A stretch of DNA of 23,458 nt from DATEZO01 sp035255485 (GCA_035255485.1 DATEZO010000318.1:1-23458); one strand, 5' to 3'. Shown: positions 8,674-16,706, counted from the first letter of the stretch. The notes: a model not told the origin generated them from the letters alone. Numbers and translations are program-made.

Positions 8674-8700
8674 GTCAGGCGCATCGCGGGAATTGCGGAT

Positions 8701-8731
8701 GCAGCCTGGATGCGGCGCAGCGAAATCCGGA
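8701..8731 (+). repeat. REP-like intergenic hairpin unit
   Basis: In the 99 bp between the convergent orn and SEC-C genes, the segment reads GCAGCCTGGATG, GCGCAGCG and AATCCGG in order. It closely resembles the dispersed GTAGCCCGGATG...GCGCAGCG...AATCCGGG repeat seen in many proteobacterial genomes. CTGGAT (8706-8711) and ATCCGG (8725-8730) can pair (one G-T). The match to that family is from memory, and only one copy is visible here. Confidence 0.45.
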
Positions 8732-8772
8732 GCCGTACTCCGTCATGCTTCGCAAGCGACCCTTCTTCGCGT

Positions 8773-9465
8773 TCAAGCCTTGTCGGCGCCACAGCACTGC
8801 TTGAATTTCCTGCCGCTGCCGCAGGGACATGGGTCATTGCGCCCGGTCTTGGGTGCGTCGCGCCGCACCTGCTCGGTCGCGGATTTGCGGTGCGGTAGCC
8901 AGAACTTGTAAATCGCCGGAATCGCCGCTTCCATTTCAATCGCAAGTCGATGCCGCTGTACCGGGTTCTCCACCAGCGGCATGTCGGATTCCTCAATTTC
9001 TTCCGCACCGAGCAGATAAATCGGCCGCATCAGCGGGGCCAGATCGGATGACCAGATCGGCGCCCATGCTGCGGCCCGCAGGTCGATGCCTTCCCAAAAA
9101 CCCCAGGCCCATGATTCGCCATCGATCAATTGACGGCCCTCCCACTCGCGTTCGCAAAACAGCGGCTCGTATTCTTTCGGCGCAACTTCAAACGTGATCG
9201 CAACTTCATTCATGAAGCGCGCGACCAGGCCCACGATGCGCTGCGCTTCTTTTTCATTCTTGAACTGCGGGCCATTCTCCGATGATTCGCCCCACACGCG
9301 CGGCAGCCACTCGGACATCATGACGGTTTCGGGACCGATCACCAGCGCGGTCAGATAGCCGTGCAATGAATCCATGGTCATGCCGTCTTCGGCGCAGCGG
9401 TCGGAGAGCAGAAACTGGTCGAGTTCGTTGAATTCCTTGTCGGAGAGAGGCTGATCGATGTGCAT
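8773..9465 (-). CDS. UPF0149/YecA-like protein with C-terminal SEC-C zinc motif
   Basis: This 230-residue protein begins with a helical YecA/YgfB-like region (about 1-175): PLSDKEFNELDQFLLSDR, then MTMDSLHGYLTAL and GFWEGIDL. A charged linker follows. The last 21 residues carry the SEC-C motif NDPCPCGSGRKFKQCCG with the C-x-C-x8-C-C zinc pattern shared with SecA. SEC-C proteins of this type are linked to ribosomes or the Sec pathway, but the exact role of this subfamily is not established. The ATG at 9465 gives the family start MHIDQPLSDKEF; the upstream extension to 9543 looks non-coding. The gene is convergent with orn and divergent from the SrkA-like kinase gene across 233 bp in which I see no convincing promoter pair. 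Confidence 0.85.
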   Translation of the reverse strand: MHIDQPLSDKEFNELDQFLLSDRCAEDGMTMDSLHGYLTALVIGPETVMMSEWLPRVWGESSENGPQFKNEKEAQRIVGLVARFMNEVAITFEVAPKEYEPLFCEREWEGRQLIDGESWAWGFWEGIDLRAAAWAPIWSSDLAPLMRPIYLLGAEEIEESDMPLVENPVQRHRLAIEMEAAIPAIYKFWLPHRKSATEQVRRDAPKTGRNDPCPCGSGRKFKQCCGADKA

Positions 9466-9698
9466 GGAAAGAGGCAGGTTGGGATGTCGATGCCGACAGT
9501 GTAGCGTGTTACTTTCGATTGCGGGCATGATCCGGCATGGCATCCTGTTGCGTATAAAAAAAGGGAGATATGTTCCACCCCGTCAAGCCAGTCGTTGCCG
9601 TTATCCGGATGCCTGTCGTGCATGCCTTTCCGGCAGACGGACATGCGGCTGCATAAACTGCCAAGCAGCCGTTGCGTGCGCGCCGTACAATGCAATGC

Positions 9699-10694
9699 AT
9701 GAATCCTTCTTTTTCCCGGCTCTCTTTTTCCGATCTGTCTCCGGATCTGATTCTCGATGCGCTTGACAGTATCGATTTGCATGGCGATGGCCGCATGCTG
9801 GCGCTGAACAGTTATGAAAACCGCGTCTACCAGATCGGCATGGAGGACGCGCCGTCCGTGGTGGTCAAGTTCTATCGTCCGGCGCGCTGGAGCGATGCGG
9901 CGATCCTGGAGGAGCATGCGTTCCTGCATGAACTCGCGGAACAGGAGATTCCTGTCGTGCCGCCGCTATCGATGCCCGGCAGAGGCACGTTGCATGCATT
10001 CAGCGAATTTCGTTTCGCTGTGTTTCCGCGGCATGGCGGATGGGCGCCGGAACTGGAAAGCAGTGCGACGCTGGAATGGATGGGACGTTTTATCGGCCGG
10101 ATCCATGCCGTCGGTGCGCGTCAACCGTTTCTGGCGCGGCCAACGCTGGATATCACCGGCTTTGGCGAAGAATCTCGCGATTTCCTGCTAACGCAAGGAT
10201 TTATTCCTGCCGATCTGGTCGATGCCTATCGGAGCGTGGCGGCACAGGCGCTGGAGGGCGTGCGCCGCTGCTTTGATTGCGCCGGGCAGGTGACGAACCT
10301 GCGCCTGCATGGCGACTGCCATGTGGGCAATGTCTTGTGGACCGATGCCGGTCCGCACTTTGTCGATTTCGACGATAGCCGCATGGGGCCGGCAGTGCAG
10401 GATCTGTGGATGATGCTGTCCGGCGAACGCAGCGACATGACGCGGCAACTGACGGATCTGCTTGCTGGCTATGAGGATTTTTTCGATTTCAACCCGCGTG
10501 AATTGCATCTGATCGAAGCATTGCGTACCTTGCGACTCATGCACTATGCCGCCTGGCTGGCGCGGCGCTGGGATGATCCGGCATTTCCTGTCGCATTCCC
10601 ATGGTTTAACACGCAACGCTACTGGCAGGACCGGATTCTTGAATTGCGTGAACAGATCGCGCTGATGAATGAGCCGCCTTTGTGGCCGGCCTGA
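9699..10694 (+). CDS. srkA: SrkA/RdoA-like serine/threonine protein kinase
   Basis: This 331-residue cytosolic kinase has the aminoglycoside-phosphotransferase/choline-kinase fold of E. coli YihE (SrkA), which is linked to survival under envelope and oxidative stress. Visible features are the family start SLLSENRVYQ-like segment LALNSYENRVYQIG (about 35-48), the lysine in VVVKFYRP (K57), the Brenner-type loop HGDCHVGNVLW (about 204-214) with catalytic D206, and the metal-binding DFDDSRMGPAVQDLW (about 223-237). The length matches YihE closely. The ATG at 9699 is chosen; an ATG at 9690 would add three residues. Neither has a strong ribosome binding site. It converges on the 7TM kinase gene, and a 74-bp repeat element sits 67 bp after its stop. 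Confidence 0.9.
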   Translation: MNPSFSRLSFSDLSPDLILDALDSIDLHGDGRMLALNSYENRVYQIGMEDAPSVVVKFYRPARWSDAAILEEHAFLHELAEQEIPVVPPLSMPGRGTLHAFSEFRFAVFPRHGGWAPELESSATLEWMGRFIGRIHAVGARQPFLARPTLDITGFGEESRDFLLTQGFIPADLVDAYRSVAAQALEGVRRCFDCAGQVTNLRLHGDCHVGNVLWTDAGPHFVDFDDSRMGPAVQDLWMMLSGERSDMTRQLTDLLAGYEDFFDFNPRELHLIEALRTLRLMHYAAWLARRWDDPAFPVAFPWFNTQRYWQDRILELREQIALMNEPPLWPA

Positions 10695-10761
10695 ATCCTT
10701 CGGGGGCGATCTATCTGTCAGTATGGCGGGGAGAAACTGCTCCCGGATACATTGTCGCAGT

Positions 10762-10835
10762 ATTTATACTCTACACTGTATTCTAAAATACCCGCGAATT
10801 TATTGGGAATACTGCCTTATTTTTTCATATACTCC
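10762..10835 (-). repeat. 74-bp AT-rich intergenic element, copy C (reverse)
   Basis: Read on the - strand this segment starts GGAGTATATGAAAAAA and ends GAGTATAAAT. It aligns without gaps to the elements at 16558-16631 (about 45/74 identical) and 20760-20833 (about 50/74). It fills most of the gap between the convergent srkA-like gene and the 7TM kinase gene. The first and last GTATA blocks are 63 bp apart. An 8-bp inverted repeat GCAGTATT (10757-10764) / AATACTGC (10808-10815) overlaps it. Confidence 0.7.
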
Positions 10836-10854
10836 AGACAAAACAATGTTGTCA

Positions 10855-12753
10855 TCAATTGTGGCGTAGGGGCGATATTGCTTCGTGCCGTGCTGCTTGC
10901 GGCGTTTCATCCTGCACCACTGGAATCCGCGGCAGCGGCAGGCGTAATTCGATAGTAGCGCCGCGATGGGGGCCTTCCGATTCCGATCGGACAGTCAATG
11001 CCGCGCCAAGGGCTTGCGCGCGCGCTTGCATGTTGCTCATGCCGCGGCCGCGCCTGCCTGCGACAGCATCAAATCCGCAGCCGTTGTCCCGGATCGCAAT
11101 ATGCACATCGCCGGTATCGGCGTCATGCCATGCGCGCAATGTCAAGAGGCGCGCACCGGCATGGTTGAGTGCATTGGAGATCGCTTCCAGTACGATGAAC
11201 TGGATATGCCGCACCTTGCCCGAGGTCAGGTCGGGTAGCAGCGGCAGGCGCTCGACTTCCCATTGCAGGCGCACGCCGGAAGATTCGATGCGATGGGCAA
11301 GGCGGAAACGTATATTTCCCAGCACCGTGCCGATGTCATTGCCGACATCTTCCAGTGCGTCCACCGTCAGCTTCAACTGGTCCAGGGTGTCGCGCAATTG
11401 GTGCGCAATCGCTTCGCGAGGCGTATCGGAGCGGGCGGCCAGATGCATGACTGTCGTGATCTGCATGCCCAGACCGTCATGCAGATCGCGGGTGATGCGC
11501 TGCCTTTCCTCCGCGATAGCGTGTTCGCGCTCTACCAGCGAGCGGGTAGCGTAAATCTTGGCGATCTCCTGCTCGCGCTCTCCCAGCTTTGCCGCCAGTT
11601 CGTCGCGCGAATGTTGTAGCGCGCGTTGCGCCATGACGTAGCGTTCGACCATGACCCAGACAAAGGCGAAGATGATCAGTAGCGAGGCGTAACGGGACAG
11701 GGCGGCATTGCCATGGGTTTCGCCGCTGGCGCGGGTGGCGAGATAATCGGCAACGCCGGACAATACGCCAACCGCAAACACTGTCGCCAGGATGATCTGT
11801 TCCTGCGTGCGATGCCGGGCTGCGATCCATATCAATGCGGCCGATCCTCCCAGGGTGAACGTTATCATCGTCCAGCGCCAGGCGCGCCACAGTGGAATCC
11901 AGTGAAACCAGATGGCGATGCATGCCACCGCCAGCGCGGGCAGGTAAAGCAGGCTGACCAGCTTCGACATGCGCACTTCGACGTGGCTCTTGCGTCTTGC
12001 CACTTCGAGGCCAAACTTGAAGCACAGGAAAACATAGGTCGTGTAGGCGGTAATCAGGGTCAGCGACCAGTTGCGCCAGTCCATCGGGAGGTGCTCGAAC
12101 AGCGGATCGCTGATGCGTACCGACCAGCTTAGCACTGCGCCGGAAAAATACAGAAACAGCGGGTCGCGTTCACGCCACCAGATCAGTAGCCCCATCAGGC
12201 CGAAAAACATGGTCATCACGACGAGAATCAGCGGCGCCTGCGACTGCAACCAGTATTCTTCCAGATAGAGCGGCTTGATTTCTGCTGCCGGACCCAGCAT
12301 GGGCGGCGATAATCCGCCGCGTCGCCCCCCTTCGGCGACAATCCGCACGCGTAGTTCATTGTCCGGCCTGAACAGGGCAGCCGGCAGGACATAATAGCGC
12401 GGCGATTTTGCAAAGTCGTCGTGATCCGACAGGTGGCTGATACGGTCGTCGATCAGTTCGCCGTTCAGCCACAGCGCGTAGCGGTTGCCAATGCGCTCGA
12501 AAAACAATCCTTGCGGCGACGGGCCGGCGAAGGCATGAGGGAAAGCGAAAACAAACTCGGCGCTGCCGTCCAGCTCGCCATACATGGGATCCCATGCAAA
12601 GGGAAGCGCCATTGCCGGAAACTGGTAGGGCCTTGCTCCCGCGGGCTGGATAACAGCCGCCGCATGATGCAGTTCTGTGATTCCGGCATGCGCCGGCCAT
12701 GCGAACATGAGCGTCGCGATCCACGCTACGCTCATCAGGCATCGTTCAAGCAT
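10855..12753 (-). CDS. Sensor histidine kinase, NarL type, with 7TM-like sensory module
   Basis: This 632-residue membrane kinase is the likely partner of the LuxR-type regulator encoded just before it. A signal peptide (about 1-23, ending in AHA) precedes an extracytoplasmic beta-rich domain (about 24-170). About seven transmembrane helices follow (about 172-370), a layout like 7TMR-DISM receptors. A coiled-coil linker (about 373-415) leads to the HisKA_3 motif ERQRITRDLHDGLGMQI with H425. The HATPase region has LEAISNALNHAGA (N-box, about 522-534), DNGCGFD (about 556-562) and GRRGRGMSNM. The ATG at 12753 overlaps the end of the regulator gene by 8 bp, which supports this start and co-expression. 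The ligand is unknown; the jelly-roll-like ectodomain could bind a carbohydrate or other small molecule. Confidence 0.88.
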   Translation of the reverse strand: MLERCLMSVAWIATLMFAWPAHAGITELHHAAAVIQPAGARPYQFPAMALPFAWDPMYGELDGSAEFVFAFPHAFAGPSPQGLFFERIGNRYALWLNGELIDDRISHLSDHDDFAKSPRYYVLPAALFRPDNELRVRIVAEGGRRGGLSPPMLGPAAEIKPLYLEEYWLQSQAPLILVVMTMFFGLMGLLIWWRERDPLFLYFSGAVLSWSVRISDPLFEHLPMDWRNWSLTLITAYTTYVFLCFKFGLEVARRKSHVEVRMSKLVSLLYLPALAVACIAIWFHWIPLWRAWRWTMITFTLGGSAALIWIAARHRTQEQIILATVFAVGVLSGVADYLATRASGETHGNAALSRYASLLIIFAFVWVMVERYVMAQRALQHSRDELAAKLGEREQEIAKIYATRSLVEREHAIAEERQRITRDLHDGLGMQITTVMHLAARSDTPREAIAHQLRDTLDQLKLTVDALEDVGNDIGTVLGNIRFRLAHRIESSGVRLQWEVERLPLLPDLTSGKVRHIQFIVLEAISNALNHAGARLLTLRAWHDADTGDVHIAIRDNGCGFDAVAGRRGRGMSNMQARAQALGAALTVRSESEGPHRGATIELRLPLPRIPVVQDETPQAARHEAISPLRHN

Positions 12754-13441
12754 CCGTTGCATTGCGTTCGGCCAGCAGACCGAGCTGCCGTGCCTCGAAT
12801 ATGGCTTCCGAGCGGGAATGTACGGCGAGTTTTGCATAGATGTGCTTGATATGCGCCTGCACCGTATGCATGGTTACGTTCAGGAGGCGGGCGATTTCCG
12901 CATAGGTGTATCCGCGTGCAATGTACTCCAGCACTTCGATTTCGCGCGCCGACAGGGTGTCGAAGGTGTCGCTTGCCCTCCTTGCGGGCGGCTGCTCGTC
13001 GCCGGCTTTCGCATGCAGCCGCTGCAATACCTGGCGTGCGATGATCGGGCTCATTGGCGAGCCGCCTGCGCATAGCGTGCGTACCGCGCCCGCCAGCGTA
13101 TCGCCGAGATCATCCTTGAGCACATAGCCCTTGGCTCCCGCCTGGATGCTGGCCAGTACATTGCGCTCGTCGCCGAACATGGTGATGACCATGATGCTGC
13201 AAATGGGATGCAGCCGGGCGCAGATACGGATCACATCGAGTCCCGACCGGTCCGGCAAGCCGAGATCCACCAGCAGGACATCCGGCTCATGGCTCTGCAG
13301 CCAGGCGATTGCATCGTTTGCGCCTTCGAACACGGCATCCAGGCGCAAATCGGCGTGCGCGCCCAGCAAGCTGGCAAAGCGATCGCGGGTATGCGGCTCG
13401 TCTTCGACGAGCGCGATGCTGATGAATGCTTCGTTATTCAT
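12746..13441 (-). CDS. LuxR/FixJ-type response regulator
   Basis: This 231-residue DNA-binding regulator has a CheY-like receiver with acidic residues E13, D14 and E15, phospho-acceptor D59 in LLVDLGLP, a threonine/serine switch in MVITMFG, and K109 in GYVLKDD. A linker (about 145-160) precedes a LuxR helix-turn-helix (about 160-225: LSAREIEVLEYIARGYTYAE, then TVQAHIKHIYAKL). The ATG at 13441 (MNNEAFISIALVEDE) is chosen over a TTG at 13459. It is the first gene of the regulator-kinase operon, and the kinase gene starts inside its last codons. It is divergent from the large repetitive secreted-type protein gene across 254 bp, making that gene a candidate target. This last point is inference. 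Confidence 0.92.
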   Translation of the reverse strand: MNNEAFISIALVEDEPHTRDRFASLLGAHADLRLDAVFEGANDAIAWLQSHEPDVLLVDLGLPDRSGLDVIRICARLHPICSIMVITMFGDERNVLASIQAGAKGYVLKDDLGDTLAGAVRTLCAGGSPMSPIIARQVLQRLHAKAGDEQPPARRASDTFDTLSAREIEVLEYIARGYTYAEIARLLNVTMHTVQAHIKHIYAKLAVHSRSEAIFEARQLGLLAERNATDA

Positions 13442-13458
13442 AAGAGCGGCATGATTCA

Positions 13459-13505
13459 ATACATGGTACGGCGATGCATCCCATATTCATGGTATGCGCA
13501 TGTAT
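13459..13505. promoter_or_regulatory. Dyad and direct repeats in the regulator/PPC divergent promoter region
   Basis: Just upstream of the response-regulator ATG, ATACATG (13459-13465) and CATGTAT (13499-13505) form a 7-bp inverted repeat. CATGGTA occurs twice (13462-13468 region and 13489-13495 region). Such an arrangement fits an operator for a dimeric regulator, but no consensus is recognised. Confidence 0.35.
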
Positions 13506-13596
13506 ATCCATTACTGCATTATCTGGCTGTTTTTCCGGGCGGTTGCGGCGAGCCACAGTCTAAACAGGCAAATCCGATTGGGCAAGCGGGCGATGC

Positions 13597-13626
13597 CGGA
13601 TGGCCATGCAATGGAATGGCCATCCG
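13597..13626. promoter_or_regulatory. Perfect 11-bp inverted repeat upstream of the PPC/DUF4214 gene
   Basis: CGGATGGCCAT (13597-13607) and ATGGCCATCCG (13616-13626) are perfect reverse complements around an 8-base loop, about 70 bp before the TTG start. It could be an operator or, if transcribed, a leader hairpin. It covers the only upstream in-frame ATG (13600). Confidence 0.5.
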
Positions 13627-13695
13627 TTGCCGCAAAGGTTTGCCGGTCTCGTTTGCCGCACGGATTGCCGTTCAATTTACCTCAGGGAGCCGATC

Positions 13696-16308
13696 TTGAC
13701 CATCGAGCAGTACACCGCGTCCACCATCGATATCTATAACGCCAGCCTTATTCAGCCCTACGCCGGCTATACCATCAATACCACCGATTCGATCTATTAT
13801 CCGCTCGACCCGAGCGATGCGTGGGCGGTCAATCTGGTCGCCGGCAACACCTATGTAATTGATCTGGTCGCCGGCAGCGGCGCTAGCGGGACGCTGCATG
13901 ACTGGTTGCACGACAGCCACGGGGTGTCGATTCCGGAAAGCGCGATCACCATCGACGGCTCGCGCTTCATCTACACGCCGACCTATACCGGCACCTTCTA
14001 CGTGAATGTGTACAGCGATGCGCAGGCCGCTTATTCCGGCGACTACAACCTGAGCATCCGCACCTATGCGCCCAGCGCCGATATCAGCGACACGATCCGC
14101 AACACCACTTCCTATTATCTGAACCTGAGCCAGATCACGCTGGCTGGTACCGTGGCCAGCGGACATGCGGTGACCGGCACCGTCGATATCCTGAACGATT
14201 ACGGTGCGCCGCCGATCCTGTGGGGGACCAGCCTTCTGGCCGGCCATACCTATCAGATCAGACTGAGCGGCGCGGCCAGCGGCGGCGGCAGCCTGTCCGA
14301 TCCCTACCTGTACGGGATTCTGGATAGCGCCGGGCATTCCATCGCCAACACCTCGAACGACGACATCGCCTCCGGCAACAAGGATTCGGAAGTCACCTTC
14401 ACCCCGACCCAGAGCGGCGCCTACAATATTTTTCTGGGCGGCTACGCGGAAAAGACCGGCAGCTATACGCTTAGCGTCACCGACAAGACGGCCAGCATCA
14501 TCAATCCGTCGCAGGCGACCCTGATCCAGTTGCATCAGGGCTCCGCCAGCAATGTCAGCGGCAGCCTCAACCTGAGCAGTCACACGCATGATGTGTGGGC
14601 GATCAACATGACCGCCGGCGATACCTACAGCTTCGACATCAGTGCGCTCTCTGGTTCTGCCGGCCAGGCTGATTACTGGCTGTACGACAGCGTCGGCAAT
14701 CCGATCGCGGCCAGCCTGTTGACGGTGGACGGTTCGACCTGCAGCTATACCGCCGCCACGAGCGGGATTTTCTATGCCAATGTGTATGGCGACCCGCAGC
14801 TCGGTTACAGCGGCAACTACAGTTTCTCCGTGCGCGAATATGCGCCCAGCGAAAGCCTGACCTCGATTCTGGATGTCAGCGAAGATTATTTCGTCGATCT
14901 GGCCGATACCGCCTTCGCCGGCAATATCGCCAGCGGGCAAGCGGTGACCGGCACCGTTCACATTCTCAACGATTATGGCGTGCCGCCGATCCTGTGGGGG
15001 ACCAGCCTGCTGGCCGGCCACAGCTACCAGATCAACCTGCGCGGCGTGGATGGCGGCGGTGGTAGCCTGAGCAATCCCTACCTGTACGGCATTCTGGATC
15101 AGTCCGGTTATCTCCTCAGCAACATATGGAACGATAATATTTCCTCTGTCAACCACGATTCGCGGCTCGACATCACGGTCAACACTTCCGGCGTCTACAG
15201 CATTTTCCTGGGTGGTTACGACGGCAGCACCGGTACCTATACGCTGGATATCGCCGACACCACTGCCAGAAGCAGCCAGCAGAATTCGGTGCATGGCGTC
15301 GGCACGCTGGAGCCGGCCTCGGGCGGTGCCGCCCTGCTGAACGGGTTGATCAGCGTCTCGGGCCAGCCCTATGCCGAGGCGATCAAGGTCCAGGCCGGGC
15401 ATACCTATCAGATCGATCTGCAGGGACTGCCGAGCTGGCATGGCACGCTGGCCGATCCGACCATCCTGGGCGTGCTGGATGGTAGCGTTCAGCTTATCGC
15501 CAATACATCCAACGACGATATTTCAAGCGATAACAAGGATGCACAAGTTGTCTTTACTGCCGCCACGACCGGCACCGACTATATCCTGTTCGGTGGCTCG
15601 GCCGGCTGCATGGGCACCTATACCCTGACCGTGACCGACAAGACCAACTATGCCGGCGGTGGCGGAACGATTGGCGGCGGCGACCTGCCGGTGACGTTCT
15701 CCAACGAGCAACTGGAACTGGTCAAGCTGTATCTGGCCGCCTTCCTGCGCGCGCCCGACAAGGGCGGCTTCGAATACTGGTCCGACAAGCTGGCCGCGGG
15801 CGAATCGTTCAGCTCCGTAGTCGATACGATTTTTAGCCTGCCGATCGTGAAGGAAATCTATCCCGATTCGATTTCCAATGCGGAATTCGTGACCCGCATC
15901 TATCACAATGTGTTCGGCAAGGATCCGGACGCGGACGGTCTGGCGTACTGGAAGGGCGAAATCGACCATGGCGTGCATCGCGGCATGGAAGTCGATTACA
16001 TGATCAACGCCGGGCTCGGTATTCCTGACGGCGTCACCGGCAAGGCGTATATTGCCAACCGCTATTCCGTAGCCCAGTACCAGACGGTGCAGCAGTTATC
16101 CATGGACCACGAGATGTCGGTGGCTGATCTGAAGGCCATCATGACGGCCGCCGGTGCGGATGCGGCCACGGTGTACGCGGCGCAGACCACTACCGACAGC
16201 GCGCTCGGCCATTCCGCCGCGTCCGGCGGCAGCGCCGACTGGGGCGTGAGCCTGGTGGCGCTGAATGAATATGCACAGCTGAATCACTTCATGACCTGGA
16301 ACTGGTGA
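13696..16308 (+). CDS. Large repetitive exported-type protein with PPC-like modules and C-terminal DUF4214
   Basis: This 870-residue protein is built from beta-rich modules in the order A1 (about 1-126), B1 (127-265), A2 (266-384), B2 (385-525), B3 (526-650). A glycine linker (GGGGTIGGG) then leads to a helical DUF4214 region (about 665-820) with LAAFLRAPDKGGFEYW and NVFGKDPDADGLAYW. The modules resemble bacterial pre-peptidase C-terminal (PPC) domains: AGNTYVIDL/AGHTYQIRL, then GTYTLSVTD-type endings. There is no N-terminal signal peptide and no RTX nonapeptide. DUF4214 proteins without signal peptides are often thought to leave by type I secretion; that is inference here. The TTG at 13696 is chosen because GGGAG lies at 13685-13689, six bases before; the ATG at 13600 has no such site. 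A surface or adhesive role is likely but unproven. Confidence 0.82.
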   Translation: MTIEQYTASTIDIYNASLIQPYAGYTINTTDSIYYPLDPSDAWAVNLVAGNTYVIDLVAGSGASGTLHDWLHDSHGVSIPESAITIDGSRFIYTPTYTGTFYVNVYSDAQAAYSGDYNLSIRTYAPSADISDTIRNTTSYYLNLSQITLAGTVASGHAVTGTVDILNDYGAPPILWGTSLLAGHTYQIRLSGAASGGGSLSDPYLYGILDSAGHSIANTSNDDIASGNKDSEVTFTPTQSGAYNIFLGGYAEKTGSYTLSVTDKTASIINPSQATLIQLHQGSASNVSGSLNLSSHTHDVWAINMTAGDTYSFDISALSGSAGQADYWLYDSVGNPIAASLLTVDGSTCSYTAATSGIFYANVYGDPQLGYSGNYSFSVREYAPSESLTSILDVSEDYFVDLADTAFAGNIASGQAVTGTVHILNDYGVPPILWGTSLLAGHSYQINLRGVDGGGGSLSNPYLYGILDQSGYLLSNIWNDNISSVNHDSRLDITVNTSGVYSIFLGGYDGSTGTYTLDIADTTARSSQQNSVHGVGTLEPASGGAALLNGLISVSGQPYAEAIKVQAGHTYQIDLQGLPSWHGTLADPTILGVLDGSVQLIANTSNDDISSDNKDAQVVFTAATTGTDYILFGGSAGCMGTYTLTVTDKTNYAGGGGTIGGGDLPVTFSNEQLELVKLYLAAFLRAPDKGGFEYWSDKLAAGESFSSVVDTIFSLPIVKEIYPDSISNAEFVTRIYHNVFGKDPDADGLAYWKGEIDHGVHRGMEVDYMINAGLGIPDGVTGKAYIANRYSVAQYQTVQQLSMDHEMSVADLKAIMTAAGADAATVYAAQTTTDSALGHSAASGGSADWGVSLVALNEYAQLNHFMTWNW
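13741..15264 (+). repeat. Internal duplication of the A-B module pair, period 774 bp
   Basis: The A1-B1 and A2-B2 halves are offset by 774 bp (258 codons). GCGGTGACCGGCACCGT occurs at 14167 and 14941. The following stretch encoding PPILWGTSLLAGH is nearly identical from 14208 and 14982. B3 is a third, more diverged B module without a matching A. Confidence 0.75.
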
Positions 16309-16557
16309 TGTGCGGCTTTTAGCGGACGGTCCAGGATACCGGCCCAATAATCTCAATGCGGAGCCGCGAAGGATGGAGGAGATTGCACTCTGGCTTCCTT
16401 GTTGCACTGCATTGGGAAATGCCACCGCCGGGAAAGACACTGGGGGGAATGCATGCATTCCCCCACAGGCACGCGGGAACGACAAACCGATCCCAGGCAA
16501 GCTGGCTCGACCCGTCGCCGGGGTACCTGGGGAGTTACATTCTGTATCGATTTACCA
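16309..16557. other. Non-coding stretch between PPC/DUF4214 gene and the first repeat element
   Basis: Together with the segment up to 16702 this makes a 394-bp gap between convergent genes. No reading frame here resembles a protein. Its only clear structure is the palindrome at 16443-16464; beyond 16557 come the 74-bp element and a long inverted repeat, listed separately. Confidence 0.6.
16443..16464. repeat. Perfect 22-bp palindrome without loop
   Basis: GGGGGAATGCA and TGCATTCCCCC are exact reverse complements meeting at the centre (between 16453 and 16454). No T run follows on either strand, so it is not a normal intrinsic terminator. It lies 135 bp after the PPC/DUF4214 stop and could be a protein-binding site. 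Confidence 0.55.
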
Positions 16558-16631
16558 GGAGTATAGGTAAAAAGCCATGCAAATGCGCAATACACCAGCG
16601 GCTTTTAAAAAATACAATAGGGTGTATGAAA
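16558..16631 (+). repeat. 74-bp AT-rich intergenic element, copy A
   Basis: It starts GGAGTATAGGTAAAAA and ends GGTGTATGAAA. It aligns without gaps to 20760-20833 (52 of 74 positions) and, reversed, to 10762-10835 (about 45 of 74). Shared blocks are GGAGTATA, AAAAA, GCAATA, TTTTAAAAAATAC and GGTGTAT. AAAAGCC and GGCTTTT inside it can pair. Read from the SRAP gene side, ATACA-N6-TGTAT is followed by T6, like a weak terminator. Confidence 0.75.
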
Positions 16632-16706
16632 CAACTGACTTGGCTGCGAAATCGCCTGATATCGTATATCTGCAAGAAATAATGGCGCTTTTTCCAGTTG
16701 TCTCAT
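16626..16706 (-). repeat. Long inverted repeat at the 3' end of the SRAP gene
   Basis: ATGAAACAACTG (16626-16637) and CAGTTGTCTCAT (16695-16706) are complementary over 12 positions, with one G-T pair in the SRAP mRNA. The right arm contains the SRAP stop codon. The 57-base interior has a second CGCC/GGCG pairing and a GATAT/ATATC dyad. A structured 3' end of the mRNA is likely. Confidence 0.5.

Noticed and set aside
13600..13695. ATG start for the PPC/DUF4214 gene at 13600
   Set aside because: It lacks a ribosome site, lies in an inverted repeat, and adds 32 residues with no family resemblance; TTG at 13696 has GGGAG at the right distance.
13672..15441. 589-codon open frame on the - strand across the PPC/DUF4214 gene
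   Set aside because: It is an exact shadow of the repetitive + strand gene, where codon bias keeps the opposite frame open. Its product is a repetitive Ala/Gly/Ile/Val-rich string with no domain, and the + strand frame has clear protein modules and a ribosome site.
13696..16308. RTX-type calcium-binding repeats in the large protein
   Set aside because: No GGxGxDxxx nonapeptide is present; the glycine run is a simple linker.
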